Positions 7,984-16,385 of a stretch of 40,168 nucleotides of DNA are shown here, piece by piece. Both the position numbers and the translations under genes were made by a program. Every line of letters begins with the position of its first letter. The stretch's first letter is position 1. This DNA comes from an uncultured Atopobiaceae bacterium (lineage in GTDB: Bacteria > Actinomycetota > Coriobacteriia > Coriobacteriales > Atopobiaceae): contig CANQOF010000016.1 of NCBI GenBank assembly GCA_947625405.1, positions 1 through 40,168 on the forward strand, in the 5' to 3' direction. The notes beneath the pieces were generated by a model. The model was not told the origin of the DNA, searched no databases, and saw nothing but the letters and a program-made list of their open reading frames with translations.

Positions 7984-8777
7984 GCGCTCGCACGCTTCCC
8001 GCGCCTCCCTCGCGCGCGCCGCTCGCCGCGCTCGATCCAAGGACGAAGATCCTCGGCGCCGTGGCGCTCATGGTCTTGAGCTTCTTCGTGGCAAGCCCCG
8101 CCCAGGCGATCCTTGCCGTGGGCCTTGTGTTCGCGCTCCTCGCGCTCGGGCGGCTACATGTGGGGCGCTTTGCGTTCTCCGTGCTCCCGATCGTCGTGCC
8201 GCTCGCGCTCGTGGCCGCCCTCAACCTCGTCTTCACGCGCACGGGCCCCGTCATCTGGAGCTGGGGCGTGCTTTCCGTGACGCAGGGGGGCCTCGCTACG
8301 GCGCTCACCTACGGCTTTCGCGTGACCCTCATCGTCTGCTTCGGCGCGATCCTCCTCTCCACGATGCCCGCGGGCGAGCTTGCGAGCGCGCTCTCGAGCC
8401 TCCTCTCGCCGCTTCGCCTCCTCGGCGCGCCGGTGGAGGAGTGGGCGTTCGTGCTCTCGCTCGCGCTTCGCTTCGTTCCCACCCTCGGGCAGGAGTTCCA
8501 GGCCGTGCGCGAGGCGCAGGCGTCACGCGGGGGCACGGTCGCGCGTGGTACGCCCGTCCAGAGGGTTCGCTCGCTTGCGGCGCTCGTCGTGCCCATCCTT
8601 GCCGCGGCGCTTCGCCACGCGGAGCGCCTCTCGCTCGCGCTTGATTCGCGTGCGTGGGAAAGCGGCGCGCCGCGCACCCGTTGGCGGCCCCTTCGCCTCA
8701 CGTTGGCCGACGCCTTCGCCTTCGCCGCGCTCGCGCTCTACGCGGTGCTGCTCGTGGCACTCGGCTCGCTACCATAG
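7980..8777 (+). CDS. ecfT: ECF transporter transmembrane coupling protein EcfT
   Basis: 265 residues with five or so membrane helices and the two Ala-Arg-Gly-type coupling helices of EcfT: EAQASRGGTV (about 178-187) and LALDSRAWES (about 219-228), whose Arg residues contact the ATPases. The N-terminal LDPRTKIL is also family-typical. The ATG at 7980 overlaps the ecfA stop (ATGA), which indicates translational coupling. It completes the ribU-ecfAA'-ecfT set, so this riboflavin importer has its own dedicated (group I-like) energizing module. EcfT could also serve other S components elsewhere in the genome. Confidence 0.93.
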   Translation: MSARTLPAPPSRAPLAALDPRTKILGAVALMVLSFFVASPAQAILAVGLVFALLALGRLHVGRFAFSVLPIVVPLALVAALNLVFTRTGPVIWSWGVLSVTQGGLATALTYGFRVTLIVCFGAILLSTMPAGELASALSSLLSPLRLLGAPVEEWAFVLSLALRFVPTLGQEFQAVREAQASRGGTVARGTPVQRVRSLAALVVPILAAALRHAERLSLALDSRAWESGAPRTRWRPLRLTLADAFAFAALALYAVLLVALGSLP

Positions 8778-8804
8778 GGCTAGACGTCGAAAGGGGAGTG
8801 CGCG

Positions 8805-10703
8805 GTGGACGAGACGATACGCTGGGGCATCATCGGTGTGGGGCACATTGCGCACCGCTTTGCGACCTCGCTTTCCCACGTAGAGGGCGCCGAGCTCGTG
8901 GCGTGCGCGGGTCGCACGACCGAGCACGTGACGGCCTTTGCCGAGGAGTTCGGCTGCGAGGCGAAGCCCACCCCCGAGGCGCTCTTGGCCGACTCAGCGA
9001 TCGACGTGGTCTACCTCGCCGTTCCCCACCTGCAGCATGCGCCGTGGGCGCTCGACGCCATCGACGCCGGAAAGGCGGTGCTCGCGGAGAAGCCGGCCTT
9101 CGTGTCGTGCGCCCAGGCCATCGCCGTCACCGACGCGGCGCAGCGCGCGGGCGTGCTCTTCGTGGAGGCCATGAAGCCGAGGTTCCAGCCGCTCTGGAAG
9201 AAGCTCCTCGAGCTCGTGGAATCGGGCTCCCTCGGCGCGCTCCGGTCCATCGACGCGCGGATCGCCATGACCTACCCCGAGAAACTCGAGGGCTACCTCG
9301 CCGAACCGGTGCAGGGGGGCGTCCTCCTCGATCTCGGCACGTATGCCGCGAGCTGGCTCGACGCCTTCACCACGGGAAACCCCGAGGACGTGGCGGCAAG
9401 CCACGTGTGGCGAGACGACGTGGACGTGGAGGACGTCGCGGATCTTCGCCTCGGCGAGGTCGCCTGCCATCTCGAGGCGGCCGCCACGCGCGACGAATCG
9501 GCCTGCACGCTCGCCTTTGAGCACGCGACCCTGCGCGCGTGGCCGCTTCACAGGCCCACAGACCTGCGGATCCAATGGGAGGATGGCCGCGAGGAGGCCC
9601 TCTCGGCGCCCTATGGGGGCGACGACTTCACGGGCGAGATCACCCACGTCTGCCGGCTCCTTCGCGAGGGCGCGACGGAGAGCCCGCTCATGCCGCATAC
9701 CGCGACCATTCGCTGCGCGCGGATCCTCGACGCGTGCGCCTCGGGGTTCGATCGCCTCGGCATCGCTATGGAGCTCGGCGAGATCTGCGGGCGCGACGCG
9801 ATCTTCTTGAACGAGCCGATGGCCGACCACACGAGCTTCGAGATCGGCGGCCCCGCGGACGTCTTCGTAGAGGCGCCTTCCATCACGAAGCTCTCCGCCG
9901 CGCTCAAGCTCCTGAGAGAGAAGGGCGTGCCCGCGTTTGTGCTTGGCAATGGCTCTGACCTACTGGTTTCCGACTGGGGGCTCCGCGCGTGCGTCGTCTC
10001 CACCGCGCGCTTGAAGACGATTCGCGTCGACGCGAGCTGGATTGCGCACTTCGGGGTCGCGCGCGTCTTCGCGGACTGCGGCGTGAGTCTGAAGGACCTC
10101 GCCGGCGCCACGGCCTACGCCGGCCTCAAGGGCATGGAATTCGCCTCGGGCATCCCCGGCACGGTGGGAGGCGCCATCTACATGAACGCCGGCGCCTACG
10201 ACGGTTGCATGGCGGAGGTGGTGGAGAGCGTGCTCGCGTGCCTCCCAAGCGGCGAGATGAAGGGCTTCAGCGCTCGCGAGCTCGATTTCGACTACCGCAC
10301 GAGCAGGGTGCGCGAGGACGGGCTCGCGGTGCTCTCGGCCACGTTTTTGCTGAGGCCCGAGGATCCGAAGGTGGTGCAGGCGCGCATCGACGAGCTCACC
10401 GAGCTTCGCGCCGCGAAGCAGCCCCTCGACGTGCCGAGCGCGGGATCCACGTTCAAGCGCCCCGAGGGCCACTACGCGGGCAAGCTCATCGCCGACGCTG
10501 GGCTCAAGGGCACGCGCATCGGCGGCGCGGAGGTGTCGACGAAGCACGCGGGCTTCATCGTGAACGCGGGCGGTGCCACGGCGAAGGACGTGAACGAGCT
10601 TATCGACCTCGTGATTCGCAAGGTCGAGGAGACATCGGGCGTGACGCTCGAACCCGAGGTCCAGCGCATCGGGCCGTATCTCGAGACTCCGCGCCTGGAT
10701 TAA
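8805..10703 (+). CDS. murB: Gfo/Idh/MocA oxidoreductase fused to UDP-N-acetylenolpyruvoylglucosamine reductase (MurB)
   Basis: 632 residues in one frame. Residues 1 to about 320 are a Gfo/Idh/MocA NAD(P)-dependent oxidoreductase: IGVGHIAHRF nucleotide loop, AEKP (the usual catalytic-lysine motif EKP), and the C-terminal sheet. Residues about 322-632 are a complete MurB: TSFEIGGPADV and GNGSDLLV FAD-binding segments, IPGTVGGAIYMNAGAYDG, YRTSR, the proton-donor Ser548 in SAGSTFKRP, and the terminal EPEVQRIG glutamate motif. MurB reduces UDP-GlcNAc-enolpyruvate to UDP-MurNAc in wall synthesis. GTG start at 8805 with AAGGGGAG upstream. An internal ATG at 9768 falls at the domain boundary but has no ribosome site, so separate MurB synthesis is less likely. 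No stop separates the domains. Confidence 0.9.
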   Translation: MDETIRWGIIGVGHIAHRFATSLSHVEGAELVACAGRTTEHVTAFAEEFGCEAKPTPEALLADSAIDVVYLAVPHLQHAPWALDAIDAGKAVLAEKPAFVSCAQAIAVTDAAQRAGVLFVEAMKPRFQPLWKKLLELVESGSLGALRSIDARIAMTYPEKLEGYLAEPVQGGVLLDLGTYAASWLDAFTTGNPEDVAASHVWRDDVDVEDVADLRLGEVACHLEAAATRDESACTLAFEHATLRAWPLHRPTDLRIQWEDGREEALSAPYGGDDFTGEITHVCRLLREGATESPLMPHTATIRCARILDACASGFDRLGIAMELGEICGRDAIFLNEPMADHTSFEIGGPADVFVEAPSITKLSAALKLLREKGVPAFVLGNGSDLLVSDWGLRACVVSTARLKTIRVDASWIAHFGVARVFADCGVSLKDLAGATAYAGLKGMEFASGIPGTVGGAIYMNAGAYDGCMAEVVESVLACLPSGEMKGFSARELDFDYRTSRVREDGLAVLSATFLLRPEDPKVVQARIDELTELRAAKQPLDVPSAGSTFKRPEGHYAGKLIADAGLKGTRIGGAEVSTKHAGFIVNAGGATAKDVNELIDLVIRKVEETSGVTLEPEVQRIGPYLETPRLD

Positions 10704-10736
10704 TCCCACCGCACGCGAGCCCATTCGGGCAAAAAA

Positions 10737-11717
10737 CTAGCCGAGCTCGCCCGACGCCTTGAGGTAGGCGTAGTCGGCTTGCTTGTAGGCGTCGATCGCC
10801 TTCACGAGACGCTCGAGGAGCGGCTCGTCCTCGCCGGCGCTGATCATCGCGCTCATCACATAGCGGTTCTCGCCATGGTCCACGATTCCCGCGTCCACGG
10901 TGCAGTTGAGGTCCTCGGTCTCGATCCATCCGCCCTTCGAGTAGCTCTTCTCGCTGAGCGCGGCGATCGGGGCGTTCACGGGGTTCGCGAAGATCGATTG
11001 CAGCCACTCGGCGTCCGGGGAGGAATCGAGCACCCAGTAGTTCTTGAGCCAGAGGTTCGCGAGCTGGGCCGGCGTGAGGTGGACGAAGGAGTTATGGGCG
11101 GTGAGCTCGCTCACGCCCATGTCCTCGAGCTGGCTTGAGAGCACGCTCGAGCCGTAGATGTTGCGAAGCCGCCAGTACGCCTCGTTGTCCGACCACCGGA
11201 TGGCCTCCTCCACGTCGTAGCGGCTTTCCGCGGGCACGCCCTCGGTGAAGGTCGTGAGCACGAAGGGCCCCTTGATGGAGCTCGCCGCGTAGAAGACCTC
11301 GTCGGCGTTCTTCGAGAAGAGCTCCCGGCCGTCCGCGGTGGCCACGTAGTAGCCCACGTCGTAGCCCTGCCCCTCGATGTCGGCGACGACGGAGTCGAGG
11401 GCGTTCTCGGCCTCCTTGCGCGGCACCTCGAGGCTCGCCATCTGATCTTTGTAGCCCGCTTCGATGGCGCTCGTCGTGAGCTCGGCGGCGTGGGCGACCT
11501 CGCGCTGCCATGCGCCCAAGGTCATGGCGCGTCCGCAGCTCGAGATGCCGAAGAAGGCGAGCACGACCAACGCGATGGCCACGAGAAGCGCGATGGCGAA
11601 GTAGGGCCAGGTGAGCGAGCTCCACCAGCTCGACGCCGCGCCCGCGTGCGCGGCCCCCCGCGCGCTCCGCGCGTGCCGAGCGTCCTGGCGATCCTTGCTG
11701 TGGCGTTGCGCGGCCAT
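10737..11717 (-). CDS. Membrane-anchored class A beta-lactamase-like serine hydrolase
   Basis: 326 residues. A basic cytoplasmic tail and one membrane helix (about 38-58) anchor an exported domain of the serine beta-lactamase/DD-peptidase fold. All three active-site motifs are present: S146-S-I-K149 (SxxK), S176-D-N178 (SDN) and K261-G-G263 (the KTG equivalent). The spacing suits a class A-like enzyme. No Ω-loop Glu motif can be named with confidence, so a transpeptidase/carboxypeptidase-type or ancestral non-lactamase role is as likely as drug hydrolysis. It starts 10 bp after the UPF0210 stop, with no clear ribosome site, which suggests translational coupling. Confidence 0.85.
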   Translation of the reverse strand: MAAQRHSKDRQDARHARSARGAAHAGAASSWWSSLTWPYFAIALLVAIALVVLAFFGISSCGRAMTLGAWQREVAHAAELTTSAIEAGYKDQMASLEVPRKEAENALDSVVADIEGQGYDVGYYVATADGRELFSKNADEVFYAASSIKGPFVLTTFTEGVPAESRYDVEEAIRWSDNEAYWRLRNIYGSSVLSSQLEDMGVSELTAHNSFVHLTPAQLANLWLKNYWVLDSSPDAEWLQSIFANPVNAPIAALSEKSYSKGGWIETEDLNCTVDAGIVDHGENRYVMSAMISAGEDEPLLERLVKAIDAYKQADYAYLKASGELG

Positions 11718-11727
11718 CGTGGGGGAG

Positions 11728-13092
11728 CTAGTTCCTGAGTGAGTTCAGCGGCGCCGGGAAGCGGCCGCCGCGCCGTGCGAAGACGGTGCCCGCGTGGGCG
11801 TTCAGCGCCATCACCGGCGCCTCGCCGAAGAGCCCGCCGAAGCGCACGACGTCGCCCTCGCGCTTGCCGATCGCGGGGATCACGCGCACGGCGGTGGTCT
11901 TGTTGTTGATGACGCCGATCGCCATCTCGTCGGCGATGAGGCCGGCGATCGCCTCGATCGAGGTGTCGCCCGGGACGGCCACCATGTCGAGCCCGACCGA
12001 GCACACGCTCGTCATGGCCTCGAGTTTCTCGAGCGTGAGGGCCCCGTCCTTCGCCGCGGCGATCATGCCCGCGTCCTCTGAGACGGGGATGAAGGCGCCG
12101 GAGAGCCCGCCCACGGAGCTCGACGCCATCACGCCGCCCTTCTTCACGGCGTCGTTCAGGAGGGCGAGTGCGCAGGTGGTGCCAGGGCCACCGCATTCGC
12201 CGACGCCCATGATCTCGAGCACGCGCGCCACGGAATCCCCGATCGCGGGGGTGGGGGCGAGTGAGAGGTCGACGATGCCCTTCGCGACGCCGAGGCGCCT
12301 CGCCGCCTCGCGGCTCACGAGCTCGCCCGCTCGCGTGATCTTGAAGGCCGTTTCCTTGATGCGCTCGGCCACCGCCATGAGGTCGGCGGACTTCGGGAGC
12401 TGCTCGAGCGAGGCGGCCATGACGCCGGGGCCCGAGACGCCCACGTTCACGACGCAATCCGCCTCGCCGGGGCCGTGGATGGCGCCTGCCATGAAGGGCG
12501 AATCCTCCACCATGTTGCAAAACACCACGAGCTTGGAGGCCCCGATGCTGTCCTCGCTCGCCGTGAGCTCGGCCGTTTCCCTGATGGTCTTCGCCATGGC
12601 GAGTACGGCGTCCATGTTGATGCCGGCGCGGCTCGTGGCCACGTTCACCGAGGAGCACACGCGACTCGTCTCGGCGAGCGCCTTCGGGATGGAGGCGATG
12701 AGGCGGCGATCCGCCTCGCCCATGCCCTTCGGCACGAGCGCGGAGAATCCCCCGAGGTAGTCGATGCCAACGGCCGCCGCCGCGTCGTCGAGGGCCTTCG
12801 CCACGGGGGAGAGGTCCTCGTCGGGGATCCCCGCCGCCACGAGCGCCACCGGCGTCACCGCCACGCGCTTGTTCACGATGGGGATGCCGTACTCGGATTC
12901 GATGGCGCTGGCCACCTCCACCAGGTGCTCGGCCGCCGTGCACACGCGGTCGTAGACGCGACGGCAGAGGCGAGCCATCGAGTGGGAGGCGCATTCCGCG
13001 AGCGACACGCCAAGCGTGATGGTGCGGATGTCGAGGTTTTGCTCGAAGACCATGTCGAGGACTTCGATGACCTCTTCCGGCTCGATGGCCAT
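11728..13092 (-). CDS. UPF0210/DUF711 (PFL-like) family protein
   Basis: 454 residues, the usual full length of the conserved UPF0210 family ('PFL family protein'). The C-terminal blocks [26 protein letters not shown] and AGHAGT-like [14 protein letters not shown] are recognisable. Its biochemical role is not established; the fold is related to pyruvate formate-lyase-like barrels, and no glycyl-radical motif of an active PFL is evident. In many bacteria an ACT-domain gene (UPF0237) sits directly upstream. Here that position holds a repeat array instead. The ATG at 13092 follows a strong GGGAGGGG site. It is probably cotranscribed with the downstream SxxK hydrolase. Confidence 0.9.
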   Translation of the reverse strand: MAIEPEEVIEVLDMVFEQNLDIRTITLGVSLAECASHSMARLCRRVYDRVCTAAEHLVEVASAIESEYGIPIVNKRVAVTPVALVAAGIPDEDLSPVAKALDDAAAAVGIDYLGGFSALVPKGMGEADRRLIASIPKALAETSRVCSSVNVATSRAGINMDAVLAMAKTIRETAELTASEDSIGASKLVVFCNMVEDSPFMAGAIHGPGEADCVVNVGVSGPGVMAASLEQLPKSADLMAVAERIKETAFKITRAGELVSREAARRLGVAKGIVDLSLAPTPAIGDSVARVLEIMGVGECGGPGTTCALALLNDAVKKGGVMASSSVGGLSGAFIPVSEDAGMIAAAKDGALTLEKLEAMTSVCSVGLDMVAVPGDTSIEAIAGLIADEMAIGVINNKTTAVRVIPAIGKREGDVVRFGGLFGEAPVMALNAHAGTVFARRGGRFPAPLNSLRN

Positions 13093-13228
13093 GGCCCCTC
13101 CCTTCGCCGCGATGGCGCCCTACGCGGGGCTCCATGGTAGCAGCCCCTTCCTACGCCCCCGCGAACTCCACAAGCTGGAAGGGAGGGGAGCAGGGGATGG
13201 GGGTGGCTCTACGCACTCGTTCCCGCTT

Positions 13229-13454
13229 GCCGCAGGTGGCCTTGCGGTGTACAGCCACTGCCATAGGGATCCTTGCGGTGTATTTCGAGCCGCAGATGGC
13301 CTTGCGGTGTGCGGGGCCTCTGCCATAGCGATGCTTGCGGTGTGGGAAAACGCCGCGGACGCCCTTGCGGTGTGGGGAATCGCGCCGTTTTAAGGCGAAT
13401 AACTCCGCGGCGCGTACACCGCAAAGCCACCCGTGCCATGAGATACACCGCAAG
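13229..13454. repeat. Periodic CTTGCGGTGT array
   Basis: Five forward copies of CTTGCGGTGT start at 13241, 13272, 13301, 13334 and 13364, spaced 31, 29, 33 and 30 bp. Two copies in the opposite orientation start at 13416 (one mismatch) and 13445, 29 bp apart. A higher-order unit of about 60 bp is visible: GCCGCAGRTGGCCTTGCGG begins at 13229 and 13289, and a degenerate form at 13352. CTGCCATAG-containing halves lie between the copies. Between the forward and reverse arms lies CGCCGTTTTAAGGCG, a small dyad. Confidence 0.9.
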
Positions 13455-13469
13455 GGCACCCGTGGCGTG

Positions 13470-13566
13470 GCGTCGAACGGCATGATGGTGCGCCGTCCGA
13501 TCGTCGTGGGCGACGGTTTCGCGCTTTTCGGCTTCAACGAAAACGCCTGGGCGAGCGCCCTGCTCT
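13470..13566 (+). pseudogene. 3' fragment of an arsC/spx-like gene
   Basis: Reading the plus strand gives the peptide ASNGMMVRRPIVVGDGFALF and then GFNENAWASALL. This aligns with the C-terminus of the intact arsC-like protein encoded on the minus strand at 17348-17713 (…GFNEKDWESALL). DNA identity looks about 90% over the fragment. The intact gene's stop codon is changed and all N-terminal sequence, including the CxxC, is absent. The fragment is inverted relative to the intact gene and abuts the CTTGCGGTGT array. Confidence 0.88.
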
Positions 13567-13619
13567 CGCGGCACCTCCCCTCGTGGCGTGCGGCCTCGCG
13601 TAACGCGCGTGCGGGGAGC

Positions 13620-15272
13620 TCAGAACCACTTCTTGTGCTTGAAGAAGATGACCTCGCCGGTGACGACGGCGAACGAGATGGCGATCACGAGATAGTAGGA
13701 GCCCTCCCAATGGAGCTCGGGCATCACGTCGAAGTTCATGCCGAACCAGCCCGTGATGAGAGTGAGCGGCATGAAGATCGTCGTCACGACGGTGAGGATC
13801 GACATCACCTTGTTCTGGCGCACGTCGATCTTGCTCTGGAAGAGCCCGCGGAGCTGGAGGGCGAATTCGCGCAGCTCAAGCGTGTCGGCTGCCATATGGC
13901 GAGAGGAGTCGGCGAGCACGCCGAAGAGCGAGCGGTCGTCGGGGCCGAGGATGGCGGTGCGCGAGGTGGAAAGCGTCTGCGCCATGTCGGCATACTGGCG
14001 GTAGAAGTTGTAGAGCTCGCCGAGCACGCGGCGCTCTCGCGTGATGTAGAGGTCGAAGTCGTGGGGGATCTCCGTCACTTCCTCGCCCATGTGGTCCTCG
14101 AGGCGCTCGAGGCGCGCCTCCTCGTCGGAGAGGAACATGAGCCCGTCATCCACGAGGAACTCGAGGATCTCGAAGAGCGCGGTCCCGCCGCTGTCCTTGC
14201 GAAAGCTCTGATCCCTCACGTACTCGTTCACGAGCACCACGAACTCCGGATCGTCGGTGCCGAAGACGAGGCGCTCGGAATCAAGGTAGAAGTGCGCCTC
14301 CACGTCACGGCAGGCGCCGGGGAGGTGCGGCGCGAGAGCGCTCGGGGGAAAGCCCAGCGTGCCGGCCACGCAGGTTTGGAAGGCGTAGGCCCGGCAATGC
14401 CCCACGGGCACCTCCTCCGGGTCCCTGTCTCCATCGTCGGTGAGGTGCGCCGCGATGGGAGCGATGAGCGAGAACTCCGCCTCGGGCACCACGCTCACAT
14501 AGCAGAAGCTCGAGGCGACGTCGCCGCCATTCGCGTCGAAGGGCGGTTCGAAGAGCGCCATGAGGTCGGCGGTGCGCTCGCTCGCCCCATTCGCCACCTC
14601 GGATTTCATCGGTTCGAGCATGAGGCTCGAGTCAAGCCGAAACTCGCGGGGAAGCGTCGCGGCGCGGGCCTCGATCCCGGCGACCCACGCCTCCTCCGCC
14701 GCCTTCGCGTCCACCGCGTCCTCGTTCTTGATCCCCTTCCAGAAATCCCTCTGCGCGAGGTGGCGCGCGGAGAGGAAGTAGCAGAGGGCGGCGGCGGCCG
14801 AGCAGAGGGCGGAGATGAAGACGATGAGCTCGGGGCCGATGGCGAGCATGCTCAACGTGAGGACGATCGTCGAAAGGCCGATGAGCCCGATGCCGAGCGT
14901 CTCGCACGCGGCGCTCGCGCGGCGAAGGAGGTAGCTCCGCACGCCCTGCCAGCAGGCGATGCCCTGCACCACGGCCTGCGTGAGCAGCACGACCACCATC
15001 GCCACGCCGTAGGCGCGGTAGTTCGCGACGAGGTCGGCGTTCCTCGGGTTGAAGTAGACCTGGATCTCCTCGAGGGGGTCGGCCGTGGCGAGATCGCGCG
15101 CGGCGAGCCCCGTGGCCACCGCGTTGCCGTTTGCCACGAGATAGCCCGCTTGGAAGACGCCGTAGGCGGCGAGGAGGCCGAGGATGATCGCGAAGACGAG
15201 CAGCGGACGCGCCCTTCGCTCCGTGAGCGCGTCGAGGACCTTCGCGCGTGGAGCCTCACGCTCGCGAGCCAT
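13620..15272 (-). CDS. CorA-type divalent cation transporter with N-terminal four-helix membrane domain
   Basis: 550 residues. The C-terminal two-thirds (about 220-550) is a CorA protein: a long alpha/beta cytoplasmic domain, the stalk helix, and two terminal membrane helices with the pore signature GMNF in WFGMNFDV, ending in a Lys-rich tail. Ahead of it lies an extra domain of about 200 residues with four predicted membrane helices (about 23-47, 87-108, 124-145, 147-168) that ordinary CorA proteins (about 320 residues) lack. ATG at 15272 is chosen because GAGGG lies six bases upstream; an in-frame GTG four codons earlier is less well placed. It follows the lipase-like gene by 15 bp in an operon. 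Confidence 0.88.
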   Translation of the reverse strand: MAREREAPRAKVLDALTERRARPLLVFAIILGLLAAYGVFQAGYLVANGNAVATGLAARDLATADPLEEIQVYFNPRNADLVANYRAYGVAMVVVLLTQAVVQGIACWQGVRSYLLRRASAACETLGIGLIGLSTIVLTLSMLAIGPELIVFISALCSAAAALCYFLSARHLAQRDFWKGIKNEDAVDAKAAEEAWVAGIEARAATLPREFRLDSSLMLEPMKSEVANGASERTADLMALFEPPFDANGGDVASSFCYVSVVPEAEFSLIAPIAAHLTDDGDRDPEEVPVGHCRAYAFQTCVAGTLGFPPSALAPHLPGACRDVEAHFYLDSERLVFGTDDPEFVVLVNEYVRDQSFRKDSGGTALFEILEFLVDDGLMFLSDEEARLERLEDHMGEEVTEIPHDFDLYITRERRVLGELYNFYRQYADMAQTLSTSRTAILGPDDRSLFGVLADSSRHMAADTLELREFALQLRGLFQSKIDVRQNKVMSILTVVTTIFMPLTLITGWFGMNFDVMPELHWEGSYYLVIAISFAVVTGEVIFFKHKKWF

Positions 15273-15287
15273 GGCTGCCCTCACGGC

Positions 15288-16286
15288 TCACTTGGCGGCC
15301 ACGCGGGCGGCCTCTGCCTTCGCGCGGCGCCAGGCGATGAGGTCGAGGGATTGCACGACCGCCTCGAGGAGGTCGGGCGAGTTCTTGTAGACCGTGCCGT
15401 CGGGCATCGTGAGCTCGATGTCCTTTTCGTTGAGGTCGTAGGAGTCGTCGTGGTTCATCGCCACTCCCCGCTCGCCGCGCACGACGCACCAGTTCGTGGC
15501 CTCGGTGGAGGCGAGCGGCACGATGCCGTCGTTGTCGCCGTCGAAGAGGTGGATGAAGAGGCTTCGAGGGTTCATCCGCTGGGCCTTCGTCATGCGCGGC
15601 ACGAATGCGTAGCTGCGGTATTCGATGCCCGGGAGGTCCTCGTTCTCCTCGATGAGGGTCTCCGCCGCGTATGTGGTCGTCGAGTGGAGGAGCCCGAGGG
15701 CGTCGGGGTCGTCATCGCCCATCTTCCGGGCGTTGTTGTCGATGATGGGCGCCACGATCTTCGAGAGGATGGGCCCGAGGTACATGAGGGCGTTCGACAT
15801 GCGAAGGCCATGGTAGGGGGTGCCGAGCGTGACGATCGAGGCCGTGTGGTCGCCGAGGTCGCGCGTGTGCACGCAGTGGCGGATGTCGAGGCCGCCCTTG
15901 GAGTGCGCGATCATGTGGATCTTCTCCGCGCCCGTGCGCTCGAGCACCTCGTGGACGCTGTGGTAGAGCTGGAGCGAGTTGCGCTCGATGTCGCCCCACG
16001 CGTCCTGGCAGCCGAAGAAGACCTGCGAGCCACCCTGGCGCAGGCGCTCGGGGATGCGACCCCAGAGCGGCGAGCTGTCCACGGAATAGTCGCGCGCGTG
16101 CATGCCGTGCACGAGGAGCACCGGAAGGTGCGGCATCTCGGGGTCGATGCGCATGAGGTGCGTGAAGCCCTGGCTGTCGACGATGCGCACACACCCATCC
16201 GTGCCCTCTGAGCAGGAGGTTTCCTCCATGCCCAAAGGCGCGCCGTCGCGCTCCTCCATCGATTCTTTGTCATGCGTCTCGTCCAT
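15288..16286 (-). CDS. Lipase-like alpha/beta hydrolase
   Basis: 332 residues. The oxyanion-hole motif VLLVHGM (about 56-62) and the nucleophile elbow AHSKGGLD (G-x-S-x-G variant, AHSxGG as in bacterial true lipases) are clear. The acid is probably an Asp in FDGDNDGIVP, and the His probably that in MNHDDSYDL. There is no signal peptide, so it is probably an intracellular esterase, lipase or acyltransferase. The sequence between 'GTPYHGL' and the catalytic Asp carries a lid-like insert. It is the first gene of a two-gene operon with the CorA protein, a pairing I cannot explain functionally. Confidence 0.85.
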   Translation of the reverse strand: MDETHDKESMEERDGAPLGMEETSCSEGTDGCVRIVDSQGFTHLMRIDPEMPHLPVLLVHGMHARDYSVDSSPLWGRIPERLRQGGSQVFFGCQDAWGDIERNSLQLYHSVHEVLERTGAEKIHMIAHSKGGLDIRHCVHTRDLGDHTASIVTLGTPYHGLRMSNALMYLGPILSKIVAPIIDNNARKMGDDDPDALGLLHSTTTYAAETLIEENEDLPGIEYRSYAFVPRMTKAQRMNPRSLFIHLFDGDNDGIVPLASTEATNWCVVRGERGVAMNHDDSYDLNEKDIELTMPDGTVYKNSPDLLEAVVQSLDLIAWRRAKAEAARVAAK

Positions 16287-16385
16287 GCCCTCTCTATACC
16301 CGCAAATGCGAGGGCAAGGCCTCGTCGAGAGGGTGGATCGGGTACAAGGATGCTAAGGGCACGCGGCGGGAGAAGCGAGAGACGA

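Larger units (their letters stand above)
13138..13619. other. 482-bp intergenic region holding a repeat array and a gene remnant
   Basis: This gap between two minus-strand genes contains the CTTGCGGTGT array (13229-13454) and a 97-bp remnant of an arsC-like gene (13470-13566). The rest (13138-13228 and 13567-13619) shows nothing recognisable. Open frames crossing it on either strand are products of the repeat composition. Confidence 0.7.

Noticed and set aside
9768-10703. Separate murB gene starting at the internal ATG
   Set aside because: No ribosome binding site precedes 9768 and the upstream domain reads through without a stop. Kept as a fusion, with the alternative noted.
13241-13454. 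CRISPR-like array of regularly spaced short repeats
   Set aside because: The repeat is only about 10 bp, the orientation flips, the intervening sequence is itself repeated at 60 bp, and no cas gene is in the window.
13335-16211. 958-residue plus-strand open frame
   Set aside because: It is the shadow of the CorA and lipase-like genes. Only the short arsC-like fragment at its start is real homology.
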